DNA from: Massilia sp. Mn16-1_5
GTDB lineage: Bacteria; Pseudomonadota; Gammaproteobacteria; Burkholderiales; Burkholderiaceae_D
DNA: 64,000 nucleotides
Assembly (NCBI RefSeq): GCF_004798585.1
Contig: NZ_PPXQ01000019.1
Coordinates: forward strand, 60,079-124,078
Direction of reading: 5' to 3'
This document shows positions 8,244 to 16,536 of this stretch, piece after piece (the first letter of the stretch is position 1; each line of letters begins with the position of its first letter). A program made the position numbers and the translations under genes. The notes beneath the pieces are model-generated. The model was not told the origin of the DNA. It was given only the letters and a program-made list of their open reading frames with translations, and made no database searches.

Positions 8244-9440
8244 TCAGCGCTTGTTTCGAACCGGCAGCGGCAGCTCCGCGGTCGGGATTTCGCGCACCAG
8301 TTCCAGCAGGTCCCATTCGTTCTTCTGGTCCTTCTTGATGCGGAAGTGGTACATCGACTGCAGCGCCTGGTGGTCTTCCTTGCGGAAGCTCATCGCGCCC
8401 TTCGGCGTCTCGAAGCTCATGCCTTCCATGGCCGCCACCAGCTGGTCGCCATTCCCGCTTGGGACCTTCGACAGGGCGTTGAAGACGGCGCTGGCCGCCG
8501 CGAAGCCGCCGGCGGTGAACATGTCGGGCGGCGCCTTGAAACGCTTGGTATGTTCGGCCACCAGCCAGTCGTTCATCTTGTTCTTCGGGAAGGCGTAGTA
8601 GTAATAGATCGTGCCTTCGGTGCCGGCGTAGTTCTTCCAGGTCTTCATCACCGGCAGGATGTTGCCGCCCGGCGCCAGCGAGATGCCGAAGCGCTCCGGC
8701 TTCATGTCGGCGATCTTGTTCATCGGGTTCGGGCCGGCCCAGACGATGCCCAGCACGCGCGGCTGCGGTTTGTCCTTCAGCGCGTCGAACAGGCGCTGCG
8801 TCGGCGCGGTGAAGTCGGTGGCGGTGGCCGGGGCGTATTCCTCGTGCACGACTTTCGCCTTGCTGCCGGTGGCGGCGAGCGCTTCCTTGCCGGCCTTGAC
8901 GCCGTCGCGTCCAAAGGCGTAATCCTGGGCCAGGAAGGCGACGCTGCCGCCCTTCAGGGTGCTGGCAGCGGCCAGCGCATCCTGCATCGAGCTGCGCGCG
9001 GTGCGGAAGATGTATTTGTTCCACTTGTCGCCGGTGATGGCGTCGGCCACGGCCGGCTCGACGATCAGCACCTTCTTGTATTCCTTCGCCACCGGCAGCA
9101 TGGCGATCGCCGAGCCGGAGGAGGTGGTGCCCACCGCGATCGCGACCTTGTCGTCGCCATAGGCTTCGGCCAGCAGGGTGCGCCCGAGGTCCGGTTTGCT
9201 CTGGTCGTCCTTGACGATGACCTTCAGCTTGCGCCCGCCGATTTCCATCTTGCCGCCGGTGAGGTATTCCAGGCCCATCATGAAGCCGGTCTCCGTTTCC
9301 TTGGCATAGGCTTCCAGGGGCCCGGTCTTGCCGGCGATGAGCGCGATCTTGAGGTCGTCGGCCGCCAGCGCGTAGGGCGCGGCCGTGGCGGCGAAGGCGA
9401 CCAGAATGGCGGCGCTGAGTGGTTTGATCAATTGGTGCAT
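8244..9440 (-). CDS. periplasmic substrate-binding protein of a HAAT-type ABC importer
   Basis: A 398-residue protein with a signal peptide ending ...APYALAADD, then a LivK-type (type I periplasmic binding) fold: DLKIALIAGKTGPLEAYAKE at the mature N-terminus, DDQSKPDLGRTLLAE, VAIAVGTTSSGSAIA and YAFGRDGVKAG. It captures the substrate in the periplasm for the LivHMGF complex encoded directly downstream. The ligand cannot be inferred from sequence. The hydrolase gene lies just upstream in the same operon, which suggests the ligand may be a product of ester or amide cleavage (inference). Confidence 0.9.
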   Translation of the reverse strand: MHQLIKPLSAAILVAFAATAAPYALAADDLKIALIAGKTGPLEAYAKETETGFMMGLEYLTGGKMEIGGRKLKVIVKDDQSKPDLGRTLLAEAYGDDKVAIAVGTTSSGSAIAMLPVAKEYKKVLIVEPAVADAITGDKWNKYIFRTARSSMQDALAAASTLKGGSVAFLAQDYAFGRDGVKAGKEALAATGSKAKVVHEEYAPATATDFTAPTQRLFDALKDKPQPRVLGIVWAGPNPMNKIADMKPERFGISLAPGGNILPVMKTWKNYAGTEGTIYYYYAFPKNKMNDWLVAEHTKRFKAPPDMFTAGGFAAASAVFNALSKVPSGNGDQLVAAMEGMSFETPKGAMSFRKEDHQALQSMYHFRIKKDQKNEWDLLELVREIPTAELPLPVRNKR

Positions 9441-9459
9441 GCTGTCTCCTGTTTCTGTT

Positions 9460-10332
9460 TTAGGGAAGCCGATCCAGGAACTGGCGGATCGAGGCTAGCG
9501 CTTCCGGTTCGGTGAGCATCGGCGCATGGCCGACGTTCGGCACTTCGGTGTAGGCCATCGCGGGAGCGGCGCGCCGCATCCACGCCGCCTGGTCGGGTTC
9601 GACCAGGTCCGACAGCGCGCCGCGCACCAGCAGCGTCGGGCGCTTGTGGGCGAGGCGTTTGAAGGCGAGGCGTGCGGCCAGCGAAGTCGGCCTTAGTGTA
9701 CCCGTTTGCATGGCGACCGCAATATTCGGGTCGTAGCGAAGGGCGAGCTTGCCCGCTTCGTCTTCCTCGAACGCGCGGCGCGCCCACTTGCCCCATTCCT
9801 CGTCAGGGGCGTCCGGAAAGGCACAGGCATTGATGTCCTTCAGGTAGGCGGCGGCATCGTCCCAGCTGGCGAGGGTGTTGCAGCGCCCGGCATAGCCGGC
9901 GATGCGCCCCAGTCCCTTGAGGGAGAGGACCGGGCCGACGTCGTTGAGTACCGCGCCGGCGATCAGGTCGAGGTTGCGCACGGCCAGGGTCATGGTGATC
10001 AGGCCGCCCATCGAGGTGCCGACGAACACGGCGCGCGCGATGCCCAGGTCGTGCAGCAGCTTGACGACGTCGCCGGCATACACGACCGGGTTGTAGTTTG
10101 CGGGATGCGGGTCGCGCGCCGAGTGGCCGCGGCCGCGCACGTCGGGCGCGATCACGCGCCGGCCGAGGCGGGCGATTTCCGGCGCCAGCTCGTCGAAGTC
10201 CCCGGAATTGCGTGTCAGGCCGTGCAGGCAGACGACCGGCAGGCGCGCCGGCCCGCCCTCGGACGGGTAGTCTCGTGCGTACAGCGCCAATCCGTCGGTG
10301 CTCTGGTAACTGATTGCTGTAAAGGTGGACAC
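9460..10332 (-). CDS. alpha/beta-fold hydrolase
   Basis: A 290-residue cytoplasmic-type hydrolase without signal peptide. Visible features are the oxyanion HGLT near residue 38, DVRGRGHS, the nucleophile elbow GTSMGG (Ser near residue 107), an acid in the SDLVEPDQ region and the catalytic His in NVGHAPML near the C-terminus. It starts at a GTG preceded by AGGA. Lying between the TonB receptor and the binding protein gene on the same strand, it probably acts on the imported compound, for example as an esterase or C-C hydrolase. Specificity is unknown. Confidence 0.85.
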   Translation of the reverse strand: MSTFTAISYQSTDGLALYARDYPSEGGPARLPVVCLHGLTRNSGDFDELAPEIARLGRRVIAPDVRGRGHSARDPHPANYNPVVYAGDVVKLLHDLGIARAVFVGTSMGGLITMTLAVRNLDLIAGAVLNDVGPVLSLKGLGRIAGYAGRCNTLASWDDAAAYLKDINACAFPDAPDEEWGKWARRAFEEDEAGKLALRYDPNIAVAMQTGTLRPTSLAARLAFKRLAHKRPTLLVRGALSDLVEPDQAAWMRRAAPAMAYTEVPNVGHAPMLTEPEALASIRQFLDRLP

Positions 10333-10387
10333 GCTGGCAGATCCTGTTGTTATTGATGGGCCAAAGAGCCGGGCAACAGCGTCCCGC

Positions 10388-10412
10388 CCGGCGCCCTGGG
10401 GAGGGCGCCGGT
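10388..10412. other. G+C-rich hairpin between receptor and hydrolase genes
   Basis: CCGGCGCCCT pairs with AGGGCGCCGG around a short loop in the 107-base gap 10333-10439. There is no T tract on the minus strand, so it is more likely an mRNA stability or partial-termination element than a true terminator. Confidence 0.4.
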
Positions 10413-10439
10413 GCTGCGGGGACTGCTGCCGCGGGCGGC

Positions 10440-12734
10440 TTAGAAGCGGTACTCGAGCGTTGCCGAGACCGTGCGCGGGTTGCCGTAGAAGGCCGTCAGC
10501 GTGCCTTCGTTGCCCAGGGTCGGGAACAGGTAGCCGGCCGTCTTGTAGCGCTCGTCGCTCAGGTTCTTGCCGTGGATGCCGGCGCGGATCTTGCCGTCGG
10601 CGCGGGTCCAGACGATGCTGGCGTCGTACAGCTTGTACGACTCCTGGTCCAGCAGCGACACGGTTTCGAACTGGTTGGTGGCGCCCTTGTAGGAGACGCT
10701 GCCGATCAGCGAGACCTTGCCGTTGTAGCCCGCGATCGGCACGGCGATGTCGTAGCTGGCGCGCAGGTTGGCCGAGTTCTTCGGGGTGTTCTGGAACACG
10801 CGCTGGTTGGCCACATTGACGCCGGCGACGATGTACTGCTTGTACTCGGCGTCGATGTAGCTGTACATGCCGGCCAGGGTGAAGTCGCGCGTCAGGTTGG
10901 CGATGGCTTCCAGCTCGACGCCACGGATCTTGGCCTTGCCGGCATTGGTGGTGACGCCGGCGAAGCTGTCGTCGCGGCCGTCGCCGTTGGTGTCGATCGC
11001 CACCGAACCCGGGATCTGCACGTCCTGGTAGTCGCTGTAGAACACGGCGGCATTGGTCGTGATGCGGCCGCCGTTGAAGGCCGACTTCAGGCCCAGTTCA
11101 ACCGTCTCGATGGTTTCCGGCGCGTAGCCGGCGCGTGCCTGCGACAGCGGAATGCGGGTGCCGACGATGTTCAGGCGCGGGTCGAAGCCGCCGCCCTTGA
11201 AGCCTTCCGAATACGAGGCGTAGACGTTGTGGTCGGCGTTGAGCTTGTAGTTGACGGCGACGCGCGGGGTGAACTTCTTGTCTTCGCGTTCCAGGCCCGA
11301 GCGCAGGTCGGTGTCGGTGCGGAACAGGACGGCGCCCGGATTGCCCATCTCCGGCGTACCGGCCAGGCCCAGGTAGATCTGGCGGTAGATCGAGGCGGTA
11401 CGCTTGTCGACCGTGTAGCGGCCGCCGATCGAGAGCGACAGCGCTTCGTTGAAGTTGTAGCTGCCGTCGGCGTAGACGGCCCAGGCCTTGGTGCCGATGT
11501 CGCCGCTGGTGAAGGTCGAGGTCGGGACGGCGCCGGCCAGGATCGTGTCGAACTTGTTAAAGGCCTGGGCGTCGATGTAGTACACGCCGGCCACGCCCTG
11601 GATCTTGTCGCTCGTGTAGGTCAGGTTGAATTCCTGGCTGAACTGCTCGTTGGTGTACAGCGCCGGCACTTCCATGTCGACCACCGACAGCGAGTCGAAG
11701 TCGATCGGCGCCCAGGACTTGTCCTTGCGGCTCGCCGTGATCGATTTCAGGGTGAACTGGTCGTTGAAGCGGTATTCCACCAGCGCCGAGACGCCGTGCG
11801 CGGTGACTTCCTGCTCGTGGCCGAGGGCCTTGGTGAGGTTGGCGCGGGTGTCGAACTCGTTCTCGAGGATCGGTGCGCCGCTGGTGCGGCCGACGATCAG
11901 GCGGTGGCCGTTCTTCGGATTCGAATCGTCCTGGGTGCCGTCGGCGGCGACGCGGATGAACAGGTCCGGGGTCGGCGTCCATTCGGCCGACAGGCGGACC
12001 GCCGTGACGTCCTTGTCGTAGTTGTCGGCGCCGGTGAACAGGTTCTTGCCGAAGCCGTCGCGCTTGAAGCGGGCCACCGTGCCGCCGATGCGGAAGGTAT
12101 CGCTGACCGGGGTGCTGGCGGTGACGACGGCTTCCTTCTGGCCGTAGTCGCCGACGGTGCCGCGCAGGCGCACGTCGGTCTTGTTGCTGAGCTTGCGCGT
12201 CACGTACTTGACGGCGCCGCCGATGGTGTTGCGGCCATACAGCGTGCCTTGCGGGCCACGCAGCACTTCGATGCGCTCGACGTCGTAGATGTCGGCCACG
12301 GCCGCCTGCGGACGCGCCAGGTAGATGTCGTCGATGTAGATGCCGACGCCCGACTCGAAGCCGGCCAGCGGATCGGCCTGGCCGACGCCGCGGATGAAGG
12401 CGGTCAGGGTGGAGTTGGTGGCGCGCGAGGCCTTCAGGGTGGTGTTCGGGAGCGCGAGGGCGAGGGCCGTCACGTCCGGCACGCCCTGTTTCGAGAGCTG
12501 GTCGGCGCTGAAGGCGGTGACCGAGACCGGCACGTCCTGTAGGGTTTCCTCGCGGCGGCGCGCGGTGACGACGACCTTCTGGACGTCGCTGGCGGTGTCG
12601 CCGTCGGGTGCGGGCGCGCCGGACGCCTGCTGGGCATGGGCAGCACCCATCAGGCCGCTGGACAAGGCCAGCAGCACGGCGGTCGACATGGCGGAACGCT
12701 TAATTACATTCATCTTGTTATCGGTCAGGCGCAT
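10440..12734 (-). CDS. TonB-dependent outer-membrane receptor
   Basis: A 764-residue receptor with signal peptide (ending ...GAAHAQQ), a TonB-box-like VQKVVVTARRREE, and a plug domain with AFIRGVGQADP, SGVGIYIDDIYLARP and IEVLRGPQGTLYGRNTIGG. A 22-strand barrel follows, ending in the aromatic terminus SATLEYRF. The start was set at the ATG with AGGAG seven bases upstream. The type resembles receptors of environmental proteobacteria that import organic compounds rather than siderophores. It heads the hydrolase-ABC importer cluster and is divergent from a LysR gene across a 276-base gap rich in dyads. Confidence 0.93.
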   Translation of the reverse strand: MRLTDNKMNVIKRSAMSTAVLLALSSGLMGAAHAQQASGAPAPDGDTASDVQKVVVTARRREETLQDVPVSVTAFSADQLSKQGVPDVTALALALPNTTLKASRATNSTLTAFIRGVGQADPLAGFESGVGIYIDDIYLARPQAAVADIYDVERIEVLRGPQGTLYGRNTIGGAVKYVTRKLSNKTDVRLRGTVGDYGQKEAVVTASTPVSDTFRIGGTVARFKRDGFGKNLFTGADNYDKDVTAVRLSAEWTPTPDLFIRVAADGTQDDSNPKNGHRLIVGRTSGAPILENEFDTRANLTKALGHEQEVTAHGVSALVEYRFNDQFTLKSITASRKDKSWAPIDFDSLSVVDMEVPALYTNEQFSQEFNLTYTSDKIQGVAGVYYIDAQAFNKFDTILAGAVPTSTFTSGDIGTKAWAVYADGSYNFNEALSLSIGGRYTVDKRTASIYRQIYLGLAGTPEMGNPGAVLFRTDTDLRSGLEREDKKFTPRVAVNYKLNADHNVYASYSEGFKGGGFDPRLNIVGTRIPLSQARAGYAPETIETVELGLKSAFNGGRITTNAAVFYSDYQDVQIPGSVAIDTNGDGRDDSFAGVTTNAGKAKIRGVELEAIANLTRDFTLAGMYSYIDAEYKQYIVAGVNVANQRVFQNTPKNSANLRASYDIAVPIAGYNGKVSLIGSVSYKGATNQFETVSLLDQESYKLYDASIVWTRADGKIRAGIHGKNLSDERYKTAGYLFPTLGNEGTLTAFYGNPRTVSATLEYRF

Positions 12735-12964
12735 TTCTTGTCTCCTAATTATTGGAATTACGTGCAGGACGGCGGCGCGGAATCGCACGCCAAGCAGTGT
12801 GCCCCTGTTCGGTCTGGCTGAAAAGATAACAGCGCGCCCACCCCTTGTGCGTGAATGCACAGCCCGCCGCACTGGACTGGTGCGCTATGCATAGAGGGAA
12901 AATGCTGCACTTGCACAATTTGCGTGCCGTCAAACGTGCATACGGGAATTGATTGCGGGAAGAA

Positions 12965-12980
12965 TGTGCACTGGTGCACA
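12965..12980. promoter_or_regulatory. operator-like palindrome TGTGCAC-TG-GTGCACA
   Basis: A 16-base perfect dyad, 30 bases before the LysR start codon. The same divergent intergenic region (12735-13010) also holds GTGC-N6-GCAC at 12847-12860 and CTATGCATAG at 12885-12894. The set is a plausible binding array for the adjacent LysR regulator or another factor controlling both directions. Confidence 0.45.
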
Positions 12981-13010
12981 ATAGGGATCTTGATAAAGAA
13001 TAATGCCGCG

Positions 13011-13904
13011 ATGAATACTCTGCCTGAGTGGACCGACCTGCGCTTCTTCCTCGAACTGGCCCGCGCCGGTACGCTCTCGGGTGCCTCGCGCCGGCTCGAC
13101 GTCGAGCACACCACGGTGGCGCGCCGCATCGACCGCCTGGAAAAGGAGCTCGGCACGACCCTGTTCGACCGCTCGCGCGAAGGCTACGAGCTGACCGAGA
13201 TGGGCCTGGCGCTGCTGCCCCATGCCGAGGCGATGGAAGGCGCGGCCCTGGCCGCGGCCGAGCAGCTGGGCGGGGCGGAAGTGGCGGCCCACGGCGTGGT
13301 GCGCCTGGGCGTGCCGGAGGTGTTCGGGGTGAAGGTGGTGGCGCCGCTGCTGGTCGGCCTGCTCGATGCCAATCCCGAGCTGACGATCGATTTATTGGCG
13401 CTGCCGAGCTTTGCCAACCTGGCGAACCGCGAGGCCGACCTGGGGGTGATGCTCGATCCGCCCACCACCGGGCGCTACATGGTCACGCGCCTGGCATCCT
13501 TCCGCTTCTACCTGTACGCTTCACCGGACTACCTGGCCAGGCATCCGCCGATCCGCCACCAGTCCGACCTGTCCCAGCATTACTTCGTCGACTACGTGCA
13601 GGACCGCCTCGCCAGCCGCGAGCTGTCCTACCTCGACGAACTCGGCTTCACGCCGCGCCGGCGCCTGTGCTGCTCCGGCATGACGGCGCAGATCGAGGCC
13701 GCCGCGCTCGGCATGGGCCTGATGATGGCGCCGCCGTACGCGATCCCGCCGGACGGCAGCCTGGTGCCGGTGCTGCCCGGCTTCTTCGCCGAGCGCTCCT
13801 TCTGGCTGGCCGCGCCTACCGACCTGTACCGGCTGCGGCGGGTGAAGGTAGTGTGGAACCTGCTGCGCGACTATGCGGACAGCCAGCCCTCGCTGTTCGT
13901 GTAA
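13011..13904 (+). CDS. LysR-family transcriptional regulator
   Basis: A 297-residue regulator with an N-terminal winged helix-turn-helix (residues about 5-65: RFFLELARAGTLSGASRRLD, then TTVARRIDRLEKELGTTLFD) and a C-terminal LysR substrate-binding domain (from about residue 92, VRLGVPEVFGVKVVAPLL). The ATG at 13011 gives the usual N-terminus of this family; an earlier in-frame ATG would add an untypical Cys-rich extension. It is divergent from the TonB receptor/ABC importer cluster, which is its likely target. The effector is unknown. Confidence 0.9.
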   Translation: MNTLPEWTDLRFFLELARAGTLSGASRRLDVEHTTVARRIDRLEKELGTTLFDRSREGYELTEMGLALLPHAEAMEGAALAAAEQLGGAEVAAHGVVRLGVPEVFGVKVVAPLLVGLLDANPELTIDLLALPSFANLANREADLGVMLDPPTTGRYMVTRLASFRFYLYASPDYLARHPPIRHQSDLSQHYFVDYVQDRLASRELSYLDELGFTPRRRLCCSGMTAQIEAAALGMGLMMAPPYAIPPDGSLVPVLPGFFAERSFWLAAPTDLYRLRRVKVVWNLLRDYADSQPSLFV

Positions 13905-13942
13905 TGTCCACCGTGTGAACCGCCCCACGTATCCACCACATC

Positions 13943-14857
13943 ATGCGCAGCCAGATCAGCGACGAGATCACCTTCCGCAAGCTCGAGATCCTGCTTGCCT
14001 ACATGGAGGGCGGCAACCTGAACGCCGCCGCGCGCAAGCTCGACATCAGTGCCGTGAGCGTGCACCGCGCCCTCCATTCGCTCGAGGAGAGCACGCGCTG
14101 CCAGCTGTTCACGCTGAAGGGGCGCAACCTGATCCCCACGGACGCCGCCCATGTGCTGGCCGAGGCCAGCCGCGAAGTCATCAAGCTGATGGGGGAGGGC
14201 ATCGCCGCCACCCGCCAGGCCGCCGGCTATTCGGCCGATAGCCTCAAGATCGGCTCCTTGTACTCGCTGACCACCCAGGTGGTGCCCGAGGTGATCATCG
14301 GCATCAAACTGCGTAAACCCGAGCTGGAGACCGAGCTCGTGCTCGGCTCGAATGCCGAGCTGCTGTACAAGCTCAAGCAGAACATGGTCGACGCCGCCCT
14401 GATGGCGATGCCCGATCCCGACCCGGAGGTCGAATCGATCGCCCTGTTCGAGGACGAGATCTTCTTTGCCGCGCCCGCCGGCTCGCCGTATGCGGGACAT
14501 GCGGAAATCGACCTGCGCGAGACCGCGGGCGAAAAATTCGTCAGTCTCGGTGACGGCTTCGCGACCCTGCACGGCTTCCAGGGCGCCTTCCGCATCGCCG
14601 GCTTCGAGCCGACCGTGGTGATGAAGACGGGCGACATCTTCTCGCTGATGAACCTGGTCAGCGCCGGCATCGGCTACACGCTGCTGCCGGGCCGGGTGCG
14701 CGACGTGTTCGGCGACAAGCTGCAGCTGATCCCCTTGAAGAAGGAATTCCTGCTGCGCCAGACCATCGGCCTGTCATTTTTGCGCGTGCGCGAACGCGAT
14801 CCGAATCTACTGGCGCTGGCGGCCGTCTGCCGCATGCTCCGTCATCGGAATGCTTGA
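13943..14857 (+). CDS. mdcR: LysR-family regulator of the malonate locus (MdcR-like)
   Basis: A 304-residue LysR protein. The helix-turn-helix covers about residues 10-70 (LEILLAYMEGGNLNAAARKL, ISAVSVHRALHSLEES), followed by an effector domain with LKIGSLYSLTTQVVPEVIIG. It stands directly upstream of, and in the same direction as, the malonate carrier and decarboxylase genes, the usual place of the malonate-responsive activator. A LysR-type dyad lies just after it. The name is given by context and by overall resemblance to MdcR-type regulators. No clear Shine-Dalgarno precedes the ATG. Confidence 0.8.
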   Translation: MRSQISDEITFRKLEILLAYMEGGNLNAAARKLDISAVSVHRALHSLEESTRCQLFTLKGRNLIPTDAAHVLAEASREVIKLMGEGIAATRQAAGYSADSLKIGSLYSLTTQVVPEVIIGIKLRKPELETELVLGSNAELLYKLKQNMVDAALMAMPDPDPEVESIALFEDEIFFAAPAGSPYAGHAEIDLRETAGEKFVSLGDGFATLHGFQGAFRIAGFEPTVVMKTGDIFSLMNLVSAGIGYTLLPGRVRDVFGDKLQLIPLKKEFLLRQTIGLSFLRVRERDPNLLALAAVCRMLRHRNA

Positions 14858-14898
14858 GCTTCGCGGCTGAACTTCCCCAGCCGCCCAACCTCCAACAC

Positions 14899-14962
14899 TT
14901 ACGCTGAACGTAAACGTCTTCACCCGGCCGTAATTGATCGCCGCGGCATTCGACGTTACCTT
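14899..14962 (+). promoter_or_regulatory. LysR box and promoter of the malonate operon
   Basis: TTACG-CTGAA-CGTAA (14899-14913) is a perfect dyad that fits the LysR T-N11-A rule. Downstream lie TTGATC (14934-14939) and, after 17 bases, TACCTT (14957-14962), a plausible -35/-10. The dyad centre would sit about 63 bases before the predicted start of transcription, the usual position of a LysR activator site. Confidence 0.5.
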
Positions 14963-15096
14963 AGCGCTTCATAAAGTACTGACAAAAGAGCATGTCCATC
15001 ACGGACTCCGCCAGCCGGAATCCGTAGCGGGCAATGCAACGGAGACGTTTCACACAAGCGCCGCGAGAGTCGGCGCACTTCATGAAGGAGATGGCA

Positions 15097-16518
15097 GTGT
15101 CTTCTCATATGCTTTCGATCTATGCGCTGGTGCTGATGTTCATCATCGCCACCGTCCTGCCGATCAACATGGGCGTCATCGCCTTTGTCGGCGCCTTCCT
15201 GGTCGGCACCGTGGTGGCCGGCATGACGACCAAGGCCATCATGGCCAGCTTCCCGGCCGAACTTTTCCTGACCCTGGTCGGCATCACCTTCCTGTTCGCC
15301 CAGGCACAGAACAACGGCACCATCGACTGGCTGGTGCGGCTTGCCTTGCGAGCGGTCGGCGGACGCATCGCCGCCATTCCCTGGGTGATGTTCGCGATCG
15401 CGGCCCTGCTCACGGCCGTGGGCGCGGTCAGCCCGGCGGCGGTGGCGATCATCGCCCCGATCGCTCTCGGCTTCGCCGCCAAGTACGGCATCAATCCGCT
15501 GATGATGGGCCTGATGGTGATCCACGGCGCCCAGGGCGGCGGCTTCTCGCCGATCAGTATCTACGGCGGCATCACCAACAAGATCGTGCAGAAGGCGGGC
15601 TTGCCGCTCTCCGAACTGACCACGGCTTTCGTCAGCCTGGGCGTCAACCTCGGCGTGGCAATCATCCTGTTCTTCCTGTTCGGCGGCATGCGCCTGATGC
15701 GCCAGAGCGCACCGGGCAAGGGCGGTGCGGGTATGCCGATGCCGGGCTTTAACACCCAGGTCGCGGTGGCCGCGCAGGGTCCGCAGATCTACGACGAATG
15801 CGAAGGCGAGGCCCTGAGCGAGGAACGGCTGACGATGGCGCGCTCGCAGGAGGCGCTGACCGCCACCGGCCCCGGGGCGGGTGCCGCCGCGGCAGCCGCC
15901 GCCTCGGCGCCTGCCGTCGATGCGCCCGCCACGCTGCAGCAGCTGGCCACCGTCGTCGGCCTGATCGCGCTGGCGGTGCTGACCCTGGTCTACAAGCTCG
16001 ATATCGGCTTCGTTGCCGTCACCATCGGCCTGCTGCTGTCGATCATGGCGCCGCAAGTGCAGAAACGCGCCATCGGCCAGGTCTCGTGGCCGGAAATCAT
16101 GCTCATCGTCGGCGTCAGCACCTATGTCGGCGTGATGGAAAAGATGGGCACCATCTCCTTTGTCGGCACCAGCGTGGCCAGCCTGACCTCGCCGCTGATG
16201 GTGGCCCTGTTGCTCTGTTTCGTCGGCGCGGTGGTCTCGGCCTTCGCCTCGAGCACGGCGGTGCTGGGTTCGCTCATTCCGCTGGCCGTGCCCTTCCTGC
16301 AGGCGGGTACCGGCGTCGATCCGATCGGCTTCATCGCCGCGATGGCGGTGGCCTCCACCATCGTCGACGTCAGCCCCTTCTCGACCAACGGCGCCCTGGT
16401 GCTGGCCAATGCCCAGGGCATCGACCGCGACGTATTCCTGCGCCAGCTGATGATTTATGGCGGTATCGTGACGCTGGTGGCGCCGCCCGTGGTCTGGCTG
16501 CTGTTCGTGGTGCTCTAA
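15097..16518 (+). CDS. MatC-like malonate/dicarboxylate carrier
   Basis: An integral membrane protein of about 473 residues and ten or more hydrophobic segments, in two halves separated by a long soluble, Ala-rich linker (around residues 205-280). The first half matches MatC N-terminal proteins (LSIYALVLMFIIATVLPINM, later VIHGAQGGGFSPISIYGGIT), and the second ends with a VDVSPFSTNGALVLANAQG motif. It should import malonate for the decarboxylase encoded next, taking the place of MdcLM or MdcF. The GTG at 15097 was chosen because AAGGAG ends six bases before it; ATGs at 15082, 15091 and 15109 are alternatives. Confidence 0.85.
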   Translation: MSSHMLSIYALVLMFIIATVLPINMGVIAFVGAFLVGTVVAGMTTKAIMASFPAELFLTLVGITFLFAQAQNNGTIDWLVRLALRAVGGRIAAIPWVMFAIAALLTAVGAVSPAAVAIIAPIALGFAAKYGINPLMMGLMVIHGAQGGGFSPISIYGGITNKIVQKAGLPLSELTTAFVSLGVNLGVAIILFFLFGGMRLMRQSAPGKGGAGMPMPGFNTQVAVAAQGPQIYDECEGEALSEERLTMARSQEALTATGPGAGAAAAAAASAPAVDAPATLQQLATVVGLIALAVLTLVYKLDIGFVAVTIGLLLSIMAPQVQKRAIGQVSWPEIMLIVGVSTYVGVMEKMGTISFVGTSVASLTSPLMVALLLCFVGAVVSAFASSTAVLGSLIPLAVPFLQAGTGVDPIGFIAAMAVASTIVDVSPFSTNGALVLANAQGIDRDVFLRQLMIYGGIVTLVAPPVVWLLFVVL

Positions 16519-16536
16519 GCTTTCAAAGGGATTGAC

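Noticed and set aside
10347..12542. Long plus-strand open frame opposite the TonB receptor
   Set aside because: Same shadow pattern; the minus strand encodes a full receptor with signal peptide, plug and terminal Phe.
12855..13010. N-terminal extension of the LysR regulator from an upstream in-frame ATG
   Set aside because: The extra 52 residues are Cys-rich and unlike any LysR N-terminus, and would cover the operator-like dyad.
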